Assembly: GCA_011032825.1 (NCBI GenBank)
Contig: JAADJZ010000009.1
Coordinates: forward strand, 868,001 to 932,000
Direction of reading: 5' to 3'
Length of the DNA: 64,000 nt
From: Massariosphaeria phaeospora
Taxonomy: Eukaryota > Ascomycota > Dothideomycetes > Pleosporales
The notes under the pieces are model-generated. The model was not told where the DNA came from and made no database searches. It saw only the letters and a program-made list of their open reading frames with translations. Position 1 is the first letter of the stretch, and each line of letters opens with the position of its first letter. Below are positions 53,845 to 64,000 of this stretch, one piece after another. Both the position numbers and the translations under genes were made by a program.

Positions 53845-56520
53845 GCTACGAGTAGGCAGCAGCGGCGACATGGAAAACCTGCCCAAAAACGCGGGCAGCA
53901 TTCCTTGTGCCGATATATACGCCTTCCGCGATATGCAATAGGCCGGAGGCACGACACTTTGGGGGCTTAGACCCAGACGTGGAGGTAGGTTTCCACGAAG
54001 GTGGTGGTCTTGGTTCGCCAGGGGAGATTGAGCTGTGATCCCAGCTGACTCACAGCCTTGCCTCGTGTTCCAACGAATTGGATCTGATACCCCTTCTCCA
54101 GATTTCGGGCTGCACAACGAAGGCCGTCTGCTCGCCCAGCGCAGAGAAGAAGCTCACCGGTGTGCCGTAGAAGTCGATAGCTTCGATGGGCTGTGTAGTT
54201 TCGTACGTCGACCTGCAGGCAGGCCATGTGCGCCTCGTAATCACCAAGAAAGGCTGACTTCACGAGCAACTCAATCCACGCCCGTTTCGGTCAAACAGTT
54301 ATACCGCTCTTATCACAACACTACTGAGATGCACAACGTCGCCGTTTCATGAGATGCGCGTGCGTCGAAGGCAGCCATTTAGCAGCCATCGCAGCTATTT
54401 TTGCATCTGAGGATGAGGACAAGCATTGCCAAGCAGGTGCGCCATACAACTAGGCAGACGAGGAATTGCTGTTCTTCAAAGGGCGCGAACATCGAATACT
54501 TTGGTTACGGATCCTGTTTTTGGCTCAAGTCCACGAAAGAAAGGACGCCGTGGCTCACTCTGGTTGGCTCTAACTGACGTGAAGCTCAAGGTGATCCCGT
54601 TGCTGAAAGCCTCTGCGGGGCTGCCGAACAGGATTCGGGACTCATCCGAACCTTGGAATGACGGTTGACCTCGAGTAGGCAGCTCGAGTAGGCCGGGTCG
54701 GCGACTTGAACGCATGGATCCAACCCGCCCCGCAGAGCTGAAAAGCAGGCGCATCACTCTCACGCTCAGGACGGTTTCGTGCAACGCTTTTCAACGGTGG
54801 ATATCGGGGACAATCTACCTCGGGGGGACCGTGGCGCTTTTTCATGCTTCTGCCAAGCCGGCCTAGGCCGCTTGTGAAGTGAATCGCCGGCCAACGTGCA
54901 TCTCATCCGCATCTCATCCCGAGTGCCGGACCCCAAACGCCCCTCTATCTCGCACCTGCTCCCGTTGTGCTGCTATATCTGGATGCGATACGAGTTTTAT
55001 TAAACCTCACCCGTCATTCTAGCATGCCAGTCCTGGAAGGGCTGGACGCCCACGATCCAACATTGCTTGAGAACCTATCAAGAGCCCGAGGTATACTAAA
55101 ATTCGACTTCAAGTTCTACAGCTACACCGAGGATCCCGTTTAGATCTATGTTCTAGGTCTGTGGCCACGTCTGCATGCCATCTGGACTGGTTAACCTGTT
55201 CCGCACGAGACGAGGCCCCCAGGAGGGCATACCGTAATGTGAATGGCGCGTCCACGTGGAACTAAACGCGATGAGATCGCTTCCCTTGGATGCACCGTCT
55301 TTAGTACTCGGAAAGCGTGGTGTACAAGACCAGTATGTTGAAACTTGAATGACTCACCTAACCATTGTAGATGATAGACAGATTCTCGTCCAGACACGCG
55401 TCCAACTGCGTCACACAAATTGAGCGACGCGCCACCACCTGGAATACGCGAAACTCTGCCATTCGCAAGATAAGAAACCACACAATATCGACTATCTAGA
55501 GTAGGAGAGCGCTCGCCATGCCTGGGATATCGAAACGGCCTCTGACATCACCCAGTTGACCTGACGACATCCTGGCAAACGAGACAGGCGCAGCGTAAAG
55601 CTATTCGTATAAAGTCGCGTAAGATTACTAGATCGAGATGGCCCCCTTTTTCGTTACTAATCGATTATAGGGCAGAAGAAAGAGGGTATTTGGAATTCTA
55701 TCGACTCAGCCGCTCTATGCTTAGCCAGCCCAGCTTGTCGAGGTCGCCGGTCAAGAGCGGAACAACCCTTTTCCTACCACTTACTTTTAACCTGCTGCAG
55801 TCGGGTTTGGTTGTACAGCAGCAGGGAGGACATCCTTTGACTGGGTGGTGGGTGGACAGTGTATGATGCTGAGAGGAATACTAGGCTCAAGTCTGCATCT
55901 GACTGACTACGAGCGATAGCTCATCTAGTAAGCCAATATCTTGTCAATCAGATCATTAATAAGGCGCCATGGAAGTTACCCAATTCCAGTAGCTTTATTA
56001 GATATCGAGACCACCACGATAAAACGGTTGATGAAATCTAGCGAGAATCCGTTCCCGATAAAGACTGACTTTAGGCAATCCTCTTGATAGCATATAAGTT
56101 TCTAGTAAGATGTAGATAGTATACCTTTATCTGTACAAAGTCCTATTATATCTATCTGAATATAGTTGCAGATGATGAGAGGGGAGGCTTAGCTAGGTGC
56201 GCATCGGAAAGGAATAATGCCGGGGTAGGGGCAGTGGGTAACGGCACAAGGCAGCCGCACCACAAGCTAGTGTAGTAAGTGGTCAGTACTCACGATTAAG
56301 ACTGCTGACACTTGCTCAAGATGTGGACTCCCGAAGGGCAGGTAACGTTGGACAGAAATTTAATCGACCCCGCAATATAACAGCCTCAATTAGGCAGGAG
56401 CCCTCCTCTCGGGTGACGTCGCTTGTGTGAGCCGCCGGTTGGGCCCACTACCTTATCAAAGATACTTGCGCTGCTTTTTCCACTTCGAAATGGATTGATG
56501 CTCCTTGCCCATTGTATACC
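53845..56520. other. 2.7-kb divergent intergenic region
   Basis: Lies between the starts of the Zn2Cys6 gene (minus) and the GH92 gene (plus), so both promoters are here. Small frames (for example minus 54476-54784, minus 55191-55481, plus 55024-55143) have no recognisable domains. No transposon termini were seen. Confidence 0.5.
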
Positions 56521-59143
56521 ATGTTCGATTCTCTCAATTCCCTCGTTGTCATTCTGATATCCGGCTACGCACTTTTCGCAAGAGCTCATGGAGCCGTAAG
56601 ACGGGCCGACGATTTCGATGTCTTGAAGTGGGTCGACCCATTGATTGGTAGTCAGGGCGGAGGCAATGTGTTTGCCGGCGCAACTCTGCCGTATGGCATG
56701 GCGAAAGGTTAGTGATTCTATCTTATGCAAGTGCTTAAAGTTTTCAAACTTTGATATTGCAAGTCGATCATCATTCATATTCTAGAACACTTGCGCAAAT
56801 CCAAAGGAGGGTTGAATCACCCAAGCAATGACCCTGGTACCCTCGAAATGCATAGAAATTTATTGAATTGCTAACCTCTACAGCCGTCGCGGACGTTGAT
56901 GGACAGAACACTGGAGGCTTCTCTACGGACGGCAGTCGTATAACAGGTTTTTCTGCTATGCACGATTCAGGTACAGGAGGGAACCCGAGTCTAGGAAACT
57001 TCCCTATTTTCCCGCAGTTGTGTCCGGGCGATGACATAAATAACTGCAAGTTCCCTATCGGGGGTAGATCAACACATTATAAAGCCGACTCGATCAAGGC
57101 CGAACCAGGATATTTTGGGGTTACCTCAGAGAATGGTATCGAGACGGATATGACTATTTCAGAGCACGCTGCGCTATTCCGGTTCGACTTCTCAAAGGCT
57201 GTAACTGGAAATGGAACTTCAAGTCCTCTTATCATGTTGGACCTCACAGATCTTTGGGCCAGCCGTCAAAATGCGTCATTGAGTGTCGAGGAAGGAAGTG
57301 AGACAGGAAGAATCAAGGGAAACGGAACGTTCCTTCCCAGTTTCGGGGCCGGCTCTTACATCCTCCATTTCTGTTTAGATCTGGCCGGAGGGAAAGTCAA
57401 AGATTCAGGCGTGTGGGTCAACGATCGAGCAGGCACGGAGCCAAAGGATCTTCACGTCACCAGAGGCTTCAATCTCTTCTACCTGCAAGCAGGCGGCTTC
57501 CTTCGCTTCCAAGGACCTTTGGACGGGCCAGTATCAGCACGTATGGGGCTCAGTTTCATTAGCACCGATCAGGCATGTCAGAATGCCGAGAACGAGATAC
57601 CAGGGCCAACTTTCGACTTCGACGGTCTCGTGAAAAGCGCCAAAGAAAAATGGCGCAAAAAACTCGCTCCTATATCCATAACTACTGGTGGAGTCAACGA
57701 TAGTATGCAAGTCAGTTTCTGGAGCGCTATCTACCGCACGATGATATCGCCTCAGGATTACACGGGCGAGAATCCGCACTGGCGGACCGATGAGCCCTAT
57801 TTTGATTCCTTTTACTGCATTTGGGATATGTGGCGCGTTCAGCTACCTTTTCTCACTATCATGGACCCCCTGACACAATCAAGGATTGTACGGAGCTTGC
57901 TCGATACATATAAGCACAGGGGTTGGTTACCAGATTGCAGCATGAGCACAAACAAAGGATGGACTCAAGGCGGTTCTGATGCTGACAACGTCATCGTCGA
58001 CGCATACGTGAAGAAATTGACCGGAATCGATTGGGAGCTAGCCTACGAAGCCATTGTCAACGACGCAGAGAATGAGCCACTGGAGTGGAGCATTGAGGGC
58101 AGAGGTGGTCTGACGAGTTGGAAACGTTTGAACTATATCCCTTACCTTGATTTCGACCCTGTTGGCTTTGGCACCAACTCACGCAGTATCTCCAGGACGT
58201 TGGAATACTCGTACAACGACTTCTGTCTAGCCACCCTGGCAAAGGGTCTGGGGAAGGATACGTCCACGAAGTACATGTCCCGCGCAGGAAATTGGCAAAA
58301 TATCTTCAAAGCAGACCAGACATCTAACATCAACGGTACCGATAGCGGATTCACAGGGTTTTTCCAGCCGAAATACCTCAACGGGACGTGGGGCTATCAG
58401 GATCCCATCGCATGTAGTCCACTGGCCGGCTGGTGTTCGCTAACGTCGAATCCATCCGAGACCTTCGAGTCTAGTTGTTGGGAGTACATGTTCTTCGTAC
58501 CGCACGACATCGGCGAGATTGTAGAGTTACTTGGTGGACCGGAAACCTTTCTACGCAGACTCGACTTCTTCCATACCTCTGGTCTTGCCGACATCGGCAA
58601 CGAGCCTGTTTTCTTGACGGTGTATATGCCGCATTACGCGGGACGGCCGGCACTTTCGGCGGAGCGCGCTCATTCTTGTCAGTCCACCACTATTCTCCAT
58701 TAGTCATATCTTCAAGCACCTACTTACCTTCTCCAGACATTCCCTCGCGCTTCAACTCCTCTTACGCCGGCCTACCAGGCAACGACGACTCCGGTGCTAT
58801 GGCTAGCTTCACTATGTTCGCCAGCATCGGCTTGTTCCCGAACCCCGGCCAAAACGTTTACTTCATCATTCCACCGTTCTTCGAATCTGTCAATATCACG
58901 AACCAAATTACTAACAAAACGGCTACTGTGCGGAACATCAACTTCGACAAGGAGTATAAGAATATATACATCCAGAAGGCCACGTTGAATGGGAAAGCTT
59001 ACACGAGAAATTGGATCGGCCATGAGTTTTTTACGGAAGGGTGGACGTTGGAGTTGACGTTGGGGGACAAGGAGTCTGAATGGGGGACGAGGGCGGAGGA
59101 TTTGCCACCGAGTATGTCCAATGGGGTGATGCAGATGTCCTGA
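56521..59143 (+). CDS. secreted glycoside hydrolase family 92 alpha-1,2-mannosidase
   Basis: Three exons give 795 aa: 56521-56707, 56884-58677 and 58737-59143. Introns are 176 and 59 nt. The ATG at 56521 opens a signal peptide (hydrophobic LVVILISGYALF, cleavage near AHG/AV). GH92 landmarks are WVDPLIGSQGGGNVFAGATL, then PYGMAKAVADVDG across intron 1; ITGFSAMHDSGTGG; FYCIWDMWRVQLPFLTI (about 373); ESSCWEYMFFVPHD, with the probable acid Glu; and GLPGNDDSGAM (about 676-682), which holds the metal/base-associated Asp pair of the family. GH92 enzymes are Ca2+-dependent exo-mannosidases that trim N-glycan or mannoprotein chains, mostly alpha-1,2. Several N-x-S/T sites fit secretion. Without splicing at 58678 the frame stops at 58703 and loses the NDDSG catalytic region, so the last intron is essential. 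Confidence 0.93.
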
Positions 59144-60537
59144 TGACTCGGTGCCCATTTGTCTTTACGGGATGCATGTGCTTCTCAACTCAGCAACCTC
59201 CCCAAAGATGATGTACATAGGACCTTGAGTCGGAAATCCTACTGGATATGGTAAGCATTTCGTGTGCAGTTACATCCGCGCACCGATTGGCACGATACGG
59301 TTTGCGCGGCGTAGACTGGGGGGGACGAAGAAAGTGTGGTTGACGAAGCCAATAAGCAGCTCTAACGATCTATTTCAAAATGGGAGATAAAAGGACTAGA
59401 CTCCGCGTCCACAGTCACGCTGCACCTGCCGATCGACCTCAAATGTGCACTCTCGCGCTCTGCTGCCCTTGCGGAGGCATCAGCTACCCACTAGGTCTAG
59501 TAGGGCTTTATACAGAGTATTAATCCTCTAGGGTCGCGCTACAAAAACTAAAACTGCCTCGAACATTGGGAAAGCCTACATGCAAGAAGTAACATCATCG
59601 TCAAGGATTCATCACGCCACAGTGGTAATGAATTTCGAATGAGAACCATCAGGAAAGCCAGAGGAGTGAACACCCAATTCAGTATAAGAATTCCCTTAGC
59701 GTTGGACTCGGGGTGGTTATCGAAATTAGACTTGGTGCCTGGAGGAGGTATCATCACCGGCATATCTGGCGACGTTGTTCCGGATGGTATCGTCATGTTC
59801 TTTGGTGGAAAGGTGCTGGAAGTTGCTCGACTGATTCTCGTCCTACTATGTAGGGCATCCTACTACAGTCAGCCTTCTTCGACAATAGGAGTGATCATCC
59901 CCCCTTCACAATAAGGCCAAACCGTGTTGGCAGTGCCAGTGTGGCGCGGCTCATTAAAGTGGTCATCAGTACAATATTCCCAGGGTATTCCCTCACATGT
60001 ATCAGGTATGGATCAAGCTCTGAGCCTAAATCGCGGGATCAGGACAGTCGTTGGTGCACGGTGACTGCCGCTGGAGCGGCCCGAAGCACACCGCGGCCCC
60101 AGCACGCGTAATTGGCATTCACTACAGGGGCTCGGGCCAGCGATAAAGCATGTATGCGGCACGATGACGGTCTTTTCGCTGAGTATGAGGCACAGGTGAC
60201 CTTGGCGCAAAGGAACAGCGCTCAGATAAGCCAGGTGCAGAGCAGGCGGCAATTCCTTGCTAACTCGAGATAGGCTGATGGAACATCCATCGATGCGAAG
60301 CGCCAGTGCTTTGCCGCATATGACCAGTGTCAGCGGATTCTCATTTGCTATATTCATATCGTGCGACTCACTGAACGGAACCTGCACTGAAGTCGCGTAT
60401 GTAGCTGCAGGAAATCACAACGTCCTGGGGTCGTTCGATGAGAGGAATGCCACATTGTATATATACCTCGAGGGTGCTGCGTCCTCCGTTCTTGAAATCA
60501 TTCTCTCTTGCAGATCCATCATCAGAAACATTTCGAT
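59144..60537. other. intergenic region with one possible gene fragment
   Basis: 1.4 kb between the GH92 gene and the 3-beta-HSD-like pseudogene. Apart from the fragment at 59548-59796 (minus), only small unsupported frames are seen. Confidence 0.5.
59548..59796 (-). pseudogene. possible N-terminal fragment of a rhodopsin-type (SAT4-like) membrane protein
   Basis: An 82-codon minus-strand frame, MTIPSGTTSPDMPVMIPPPG..., with one hydrophobic segment (GILILNWVFTPLAFLMVLIR). The layout of a Pro-rich lead, an NFDNHPES-type spacer and a first helix ending in an Arg resembles the start of fungal rhodopsin-domain/SAT4 proteins. No continuation with further helices was found downstream on that strand. 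If real, it is a truncated relic; a chance ORF is possible. Confidence 0.3.
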
Positions 60538-61663
60538 ATGCCAATGGAAACTTCGGACGGTCTAAGTTCAGTTCTTGTCGTTGGTGGTTGTGGTTTCTTG
60601 GGACACCATATCGTTCGATAACTTGTTCTTTCTCCAGACGTTTCGAAGGTCACTATCCTCGGTATCAGAACAGATCACCATCGAGTCGACGGCGCATACT
60701 ATGTTACTGGAAGCATCACATCTTACAACGATGCCATGAGAGCTTTGAACGCGGCAAAACCCAAGGTCATTTTCCACACTGTGTCGGCGCCGCCTCTAGG
60801 AGACACCAAGCTATTCCCCGAGGTTAACATCGAGGGCACCCGAAATCTCCTCAAATGCGCGCAAGAGTACGGTATAGCCAAAGCACTCGTATACACTTCG
60901 AGCTCGTCGGTCATCCACGACAACCGTAGCGACTTGGTCTCCGCAAAGGAAGACATGCCGCTCATCTACTTTCCGCGACAGCCAGAGATCTATTCGCATA
61001 CGAAGGCCATAGCAGAAAAGATGGTCCTGGATGCAAATAAGGTGTCAGCAATCTCCACATGTGCCATCCGTCCATCAGGCATCTTCGGGGAAAATGATCG
61101 TACACTCACTGGGAACCTAATCACATCAGCGAAAGAAGGCAAAGCCAACATTCAGATCGGAGATAACTCGAAACTCTTCGATTTCACCTATGTCGAAAAC
61201 ACTGCACATGCCCATCTGCTGGCTGCAAGGGGACTCCTCAGGACCCAAATCGTCCCTGTCGAAAAAGAATTGAAAGTCGACGGAGAAGCTTTCGTTATTA
61301 CGAACGATGACCCTTGGCCATTTTGGAATTTCTCGCGGGCACTTGTCGGCGCCGCGGGGTACCCAGTGAAAAAAGAGAAGATTCGTGTTATACCGGTCCG
61401 TGTTATGTGGGTCATCGTCGTTGTCATCGAGTACCTTTATTGGGTCCTCACGTTTGGTACTAAGCGACCAATGTTCACTCGGGCCAAGGTTAAATACATG
61501 TCAATCCACAGAAATTTTCGATATTACGAAAGCTAAGATGCGATTGGGATACTCGCCACTCGTAAGCATGAAAGAAGGCATTCAGAGAACCGGTCTCTGG
61601 TATAAGAAGATCTGCAAGGAAGAACGCGATTCGAACGGCGGACCGTTTAGAAAGATAGCGTGA
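60538..61663 (+). pseudogene. 3-beta-hydroxysteroid dehydrogenase/C4-decarboxylase-like (Erg26 family) pseudogene
   Basis: The frame starts MPMETSDGLSSVLVVGGCGF with the Rossmann loop GGCGFLG, and has YSHTKAIAEK (YxxxK) and the family landmark VNIEGTRNLL. The family reduces or decarboxylates NAD(P)-linked sterol intermediates, or is used in secondary metabolism. Two lesions are visible. TAA at 60619-60621 stands where relatives have a Gln after HIVR, consistent with CAA to TAA. Near 61503 one extra base moves the frame from KVKYMS into EIFDITKAKMRLGYSPLV, the conserved end, which then runs to the stop at 61661-61663. The intact length would be about 374 aa, as in the family. Candidate introns spanning either lesion would be under 30 nt, so splicing is not a good rescue. 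Assembly error is the main alternative. Confidence 0.8.
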
Positions 61664-63209
61664 TGGTATGGCGTGATGGGTGCCGTAGGGTCAAGACAGC
61701 CGGTGCCCATCATCGAACCCTAGAATATGTTGCAGTGAAAACAAAAGTATTGTGTATTGTCGTGTTGTGTTGTTCTGCTCGTGCGAACCTCCAAGAAGGC
61801 CAGCAGCAAGGTCTATTTTACATGACGTATCTATGATCCAGCTAAGGTAAGAGGTACTCGATAAGTGAGGAAGTAGCACCAGAACACCATTACGTAATCT
61901 GCTTCTCCTCATAACCGCAACAGAATATGTACAAGTACGGCGAGTGTGCGGAGTCCGTTGCATTGTCTGTAGAGATCCAGCGAACGAAAAGTAAGCTTTG
62001 GGTAGTACAGCAGTCGCAACTAATACCAGAACCGCGCAGCATGGATGCAAGATTCTCTCTTCGTTGCTATTGGCTTTTTTCTGGCGGCGGCACAGCAGTA
62101 TCTGTACACGCGGACAACGCTCAGCCAGGAACATAAGTTGGGATGGGATGGGGGTAAGACGGTAAGACGTCCGCACAAGAGCACCGACGAAGCCCCTGAC
62201 TCCTTTGTAGGACTTGTTTCCCTCGCTGTGGTACGTAAAGCCACACAGTGAACAGTTTCCAAAGGCTTACATCAGAGCAGCTAGGCTCGATAGCTCATGC
62301 TGTGCTCTTCACCATCTCGTTGAACTTCGGATTCGGACGGCACTCATGGGACATCAGAGCATTCAGTCTCACACCTGATCGACTGCATGTAAGCCCATTC
62401 AAGCCAACCATGAGTCGTTGCTAAAGTGTCTAATGTGATGACTTCGACACTCTCGAACACCTACAACAAGTCGAACGAGAGCAGGGTGAAAGGCAGAGGA
62501 AGGGCCTAGCGAAATAGATGTCAACATAACTTGAGTGTAGCATAGTATCTAGAGGCTGAGATGGAAACGAAGGCTGTATATGATGCTGAACAGACTAGGA
62601 TACCTGAAAACTTATCTTGCGAGACATTCGAGGAGATTGGAGGTGTGTACAAAGGGGAAAGGCACGACTATGAGAACGTTCCCTTAACGTGGCGTCAGAG
62701 TCATCCGAAGGTCGAGAAGAATGCAGTTGGGCCAGCTCTGTTGCCAGACCGAAGACATCGAATCCTCCGACTCAAGGAACAGAGAGGGTAGTAGTGTAAG
62801 TAGGTGAAGTCGGGCAGTGAGATCCGACGACAGATGGCCTTAGGATGTCTGCCTGGACCGTGCCGTGGCTCATCCCAATAGGGGAAAGCACGTGGCTGTC
62901 AAGCACTCAAGGCCGGGCCTAAAGTGGCGCGCTAACCTCGATCTGTCGAGCGACTGACAGCCCTGCATGACTAGCGTGCACAAAATGCCTATTGTGTCCA
63001 CGATCGGCAGCGAAGGGTGTTCTTATTGGACACGGCCCCGGATCCAACGCCACAGCATCACCCGCCACACCAACCCGCAACCCCAATGACGTCGCCAGGG
63101 CGCTACGGGAAGAGTCCTGCTTACCGTGGTATATGACGGCAGCCTCTTGCAGTTCTCTCCGTGCCCTCCAGCAATTGATCTTGTTACAAACCCTCTTTGA
63201 CAGAGTGAA
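61664..63209. other. 1.5-kb intergenic region
   Basis: No recognisable gene. A 76-codon frame at 62561-62791 is unsupported. The 3' end (TTTGACAGAG just before 63210) looks like a splice acceptor, so an upstream exon of the following gene may lie here. Confidence 0.45.
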
Positions 63210-64000
63210 ATGCAAGAAACACCACGACAAGGCGCAAAGCTGGTGAAGCGAAGGCCAGTGCCGTCCCCCACTCGCTCCCGGCGTTCTTCGGCGAACCGTC
63301 TATCTGAGGAGTACCCTCCAGTGCCGCCATTGACTGCAGAAGAAGCAACCGCTCTACAAACAGCCATGCCCTCGACTGACCCCTCCGCTGGGGACAAGGA
63401 GAAGCGTTCGAAATGGCGCATGTCTAACCCGTTCCACTCGAAGGAGAAGGAGCGCAAGGACACATCTAAAGACACACCCAAAGACACATCTAAAGAAGCA
63501 TCTCAGTCAACGAGGGACTCGGCCTACGCCAGTAGCGAGCCGAACACAAACTCCATCTCCGACGTCAACAGTACCGGAATGCCGAGTTTCTCGAGTACAA
63601 CTGAGCAACGCACCCCTCAGCGCCCCATCAGCGGCGAACAATCGCGACCGCCCCCCACGAGCCTTCCGGCGCCGACGACCAATCTCACTCCCCCAACCCC
63701 GCCAGTGCACACCACTCACCCTCCTGCTCCACCAGCACAAGCTGAAGCACAGGTTCATGCACCAGCTCAACCACCAGCTCCAGTGCCAGCCCAAGTTTCG
63801 AACCAGGAGAATGTAGGAAGTCAGTCATACCAAGACCAACGGACCGGCAACGTTGTGACCATCACGACCACTACGACCACGACTACGACCACCACAACAG
63901 GACCTGGGGGTTCTACTACAGTTCAGGTACCCGTTGGCCAGCAGGACAAGATTAGCTCCCCTCAGCCGGCCAATATCACCCATACAGGTCCACGCCCGCC
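63210..64000 (+). CDS. disordered Thr/Pro-rich protein, partial (runs off window)
   Basis: Open from ATG 63210 to the window end, 263 codons without a stop. It begins MQETPRQGAKLVKRRPVPSP, then a basic stretch (KEKRSKWRMSNPFHSKEKER), three imperfect KDTSK/KDTPK repeats with a KEAS variant at about 63455-63501, a Pro/Ala-rich segment, and a Thr run (codons about 63851-63900 on ACG/ACC/ACT). All of it looks intrinsically disordered. No domain is recognised and the function is unknown. The start may be internal, because a good acceptor precedes it. Confidence 0.6.
   Translation, partial: MQETPRQGAKLVKRRPVPSPTRSRRSSANRLSEEYPPVPPLTAEEATALQTAMPSTDPSAGDKEKRSKWRMSNPFHSKEKERKDTSKDTPKDTSKEASQSTRDSAYASSEPNTNSISDVNSTGMPSFSSTTEQRTPQRPISGEQSRPPPTSLPAPTTNLTPPTPPVHTTHPPAPPAQAEAQVHAPAQPPAPVPAQVSNQENVGSQSYQDQRTGNVVTITTTTTTTTTTTTGPGGSTTVQVPVGQQDKISSPQPANITHTGPRP

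Noticed and set aside
55024..55143. 39-codon frame MPVLEGLDAHDPTLLENL...
   Set aside because: Too short and without a recognisable continuation after the stop.
61480..61520. Tiny intron rescuing the 3-beta-HSD frameshift
   Set aside because: The only GT...AG pair there spans 23 nt, and removing it does not restore the frame.
62561..62791. 76-codon frame after the 3-beta-HSD pseudogene
   Set aside because: Short, no recognisable motif, no support beyond being open.

Overview
This window is from a filamentous ascomycete (Pezizomycotina, most likely Dothideomycetes). Genes on both strands carry short GT-AG introns of about 50-225 nt, some with CTGAC branch points. The products are fungal: GPI10, SIW14, a Zn2Cys6 regulator, a CaMKK/Snf1-activating kinase with a large insert, a secreted GH92 mannosidase, and an ankyrin protein with a fungal membrane-type N-terminus. 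A sharply bounded AT-rich island of dead transposons fits repeat-induced point mutation (RIP). The species cannot be fixed from the window.

Left gene block (1-25.47 kb): an AIM34-like mitochondrial SAP protein (27-876), an unrecognised nuclear-looking protein (1741-3033, minus), a 1554-residue membrane/ankyrin protein (3704-8368), a CaMKK-type kinase (10297-14616, minus), GPI mannosyltransferase III GPI10 (17038-19210, five exons), a DUF3984-like disordered protein (20359-21639, minus) and a SIW14-type phosphatase (22835-24024, five exons).

Island (25.48-51.11 kb): no live gene. It is a nest of elements that can be resolved base by base. An old pogo-like element (D) was hit by another pogo/Fot1-like element (C3). 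C3 was hit by a Ty3/Gypsy element (Gypsy-1: 287-bp LTRs, 5-bp TSD), by a further pogo copy (C2) and by a MITE. Gypsy-1 carries its own MITE and pogo copy (C1). On the right, a second, hAT-like-flanked element (B3) is split by about 10 kb containing a second Gypsy element (Gypsy-2: about 512-bp LTRs), an inverted fragment of the same family and a truncated pogo copy (C4). Five MITE copies of exactly 327 bp, each with an 8-bp target duplication, lie across the island. Every transposon coding frame is full of stops.

Right gene block (51.1-64 kb): a decayed ORF next to the island (two C-to-T-type stops), a Zn2Cys6 transcription factor (52331-53844, minus, four exons), a secreted GH92 alpha-mannosidase (56521-59143, three exons), a short fragment resembling the start of a rhodopsin-type membrane protein, a 3-beta-HSD/Erg26-like pseudogene with one nonsense codon and one frameshift, and the first 263 codons of a disordered Thr/Pro-rich protein running off the window.

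The most unusual observation is in the pogo family. Its terminal inverted repeats hold two 13-bp subterminal iterons with a fixed frame (GTT-7N-TAC). The 7-bp core differs completely between copies (CGTGCAC, CGCTGCT, AGCTAGA) but is the same at the iterons within a copy, while the sequence around it is conserved.
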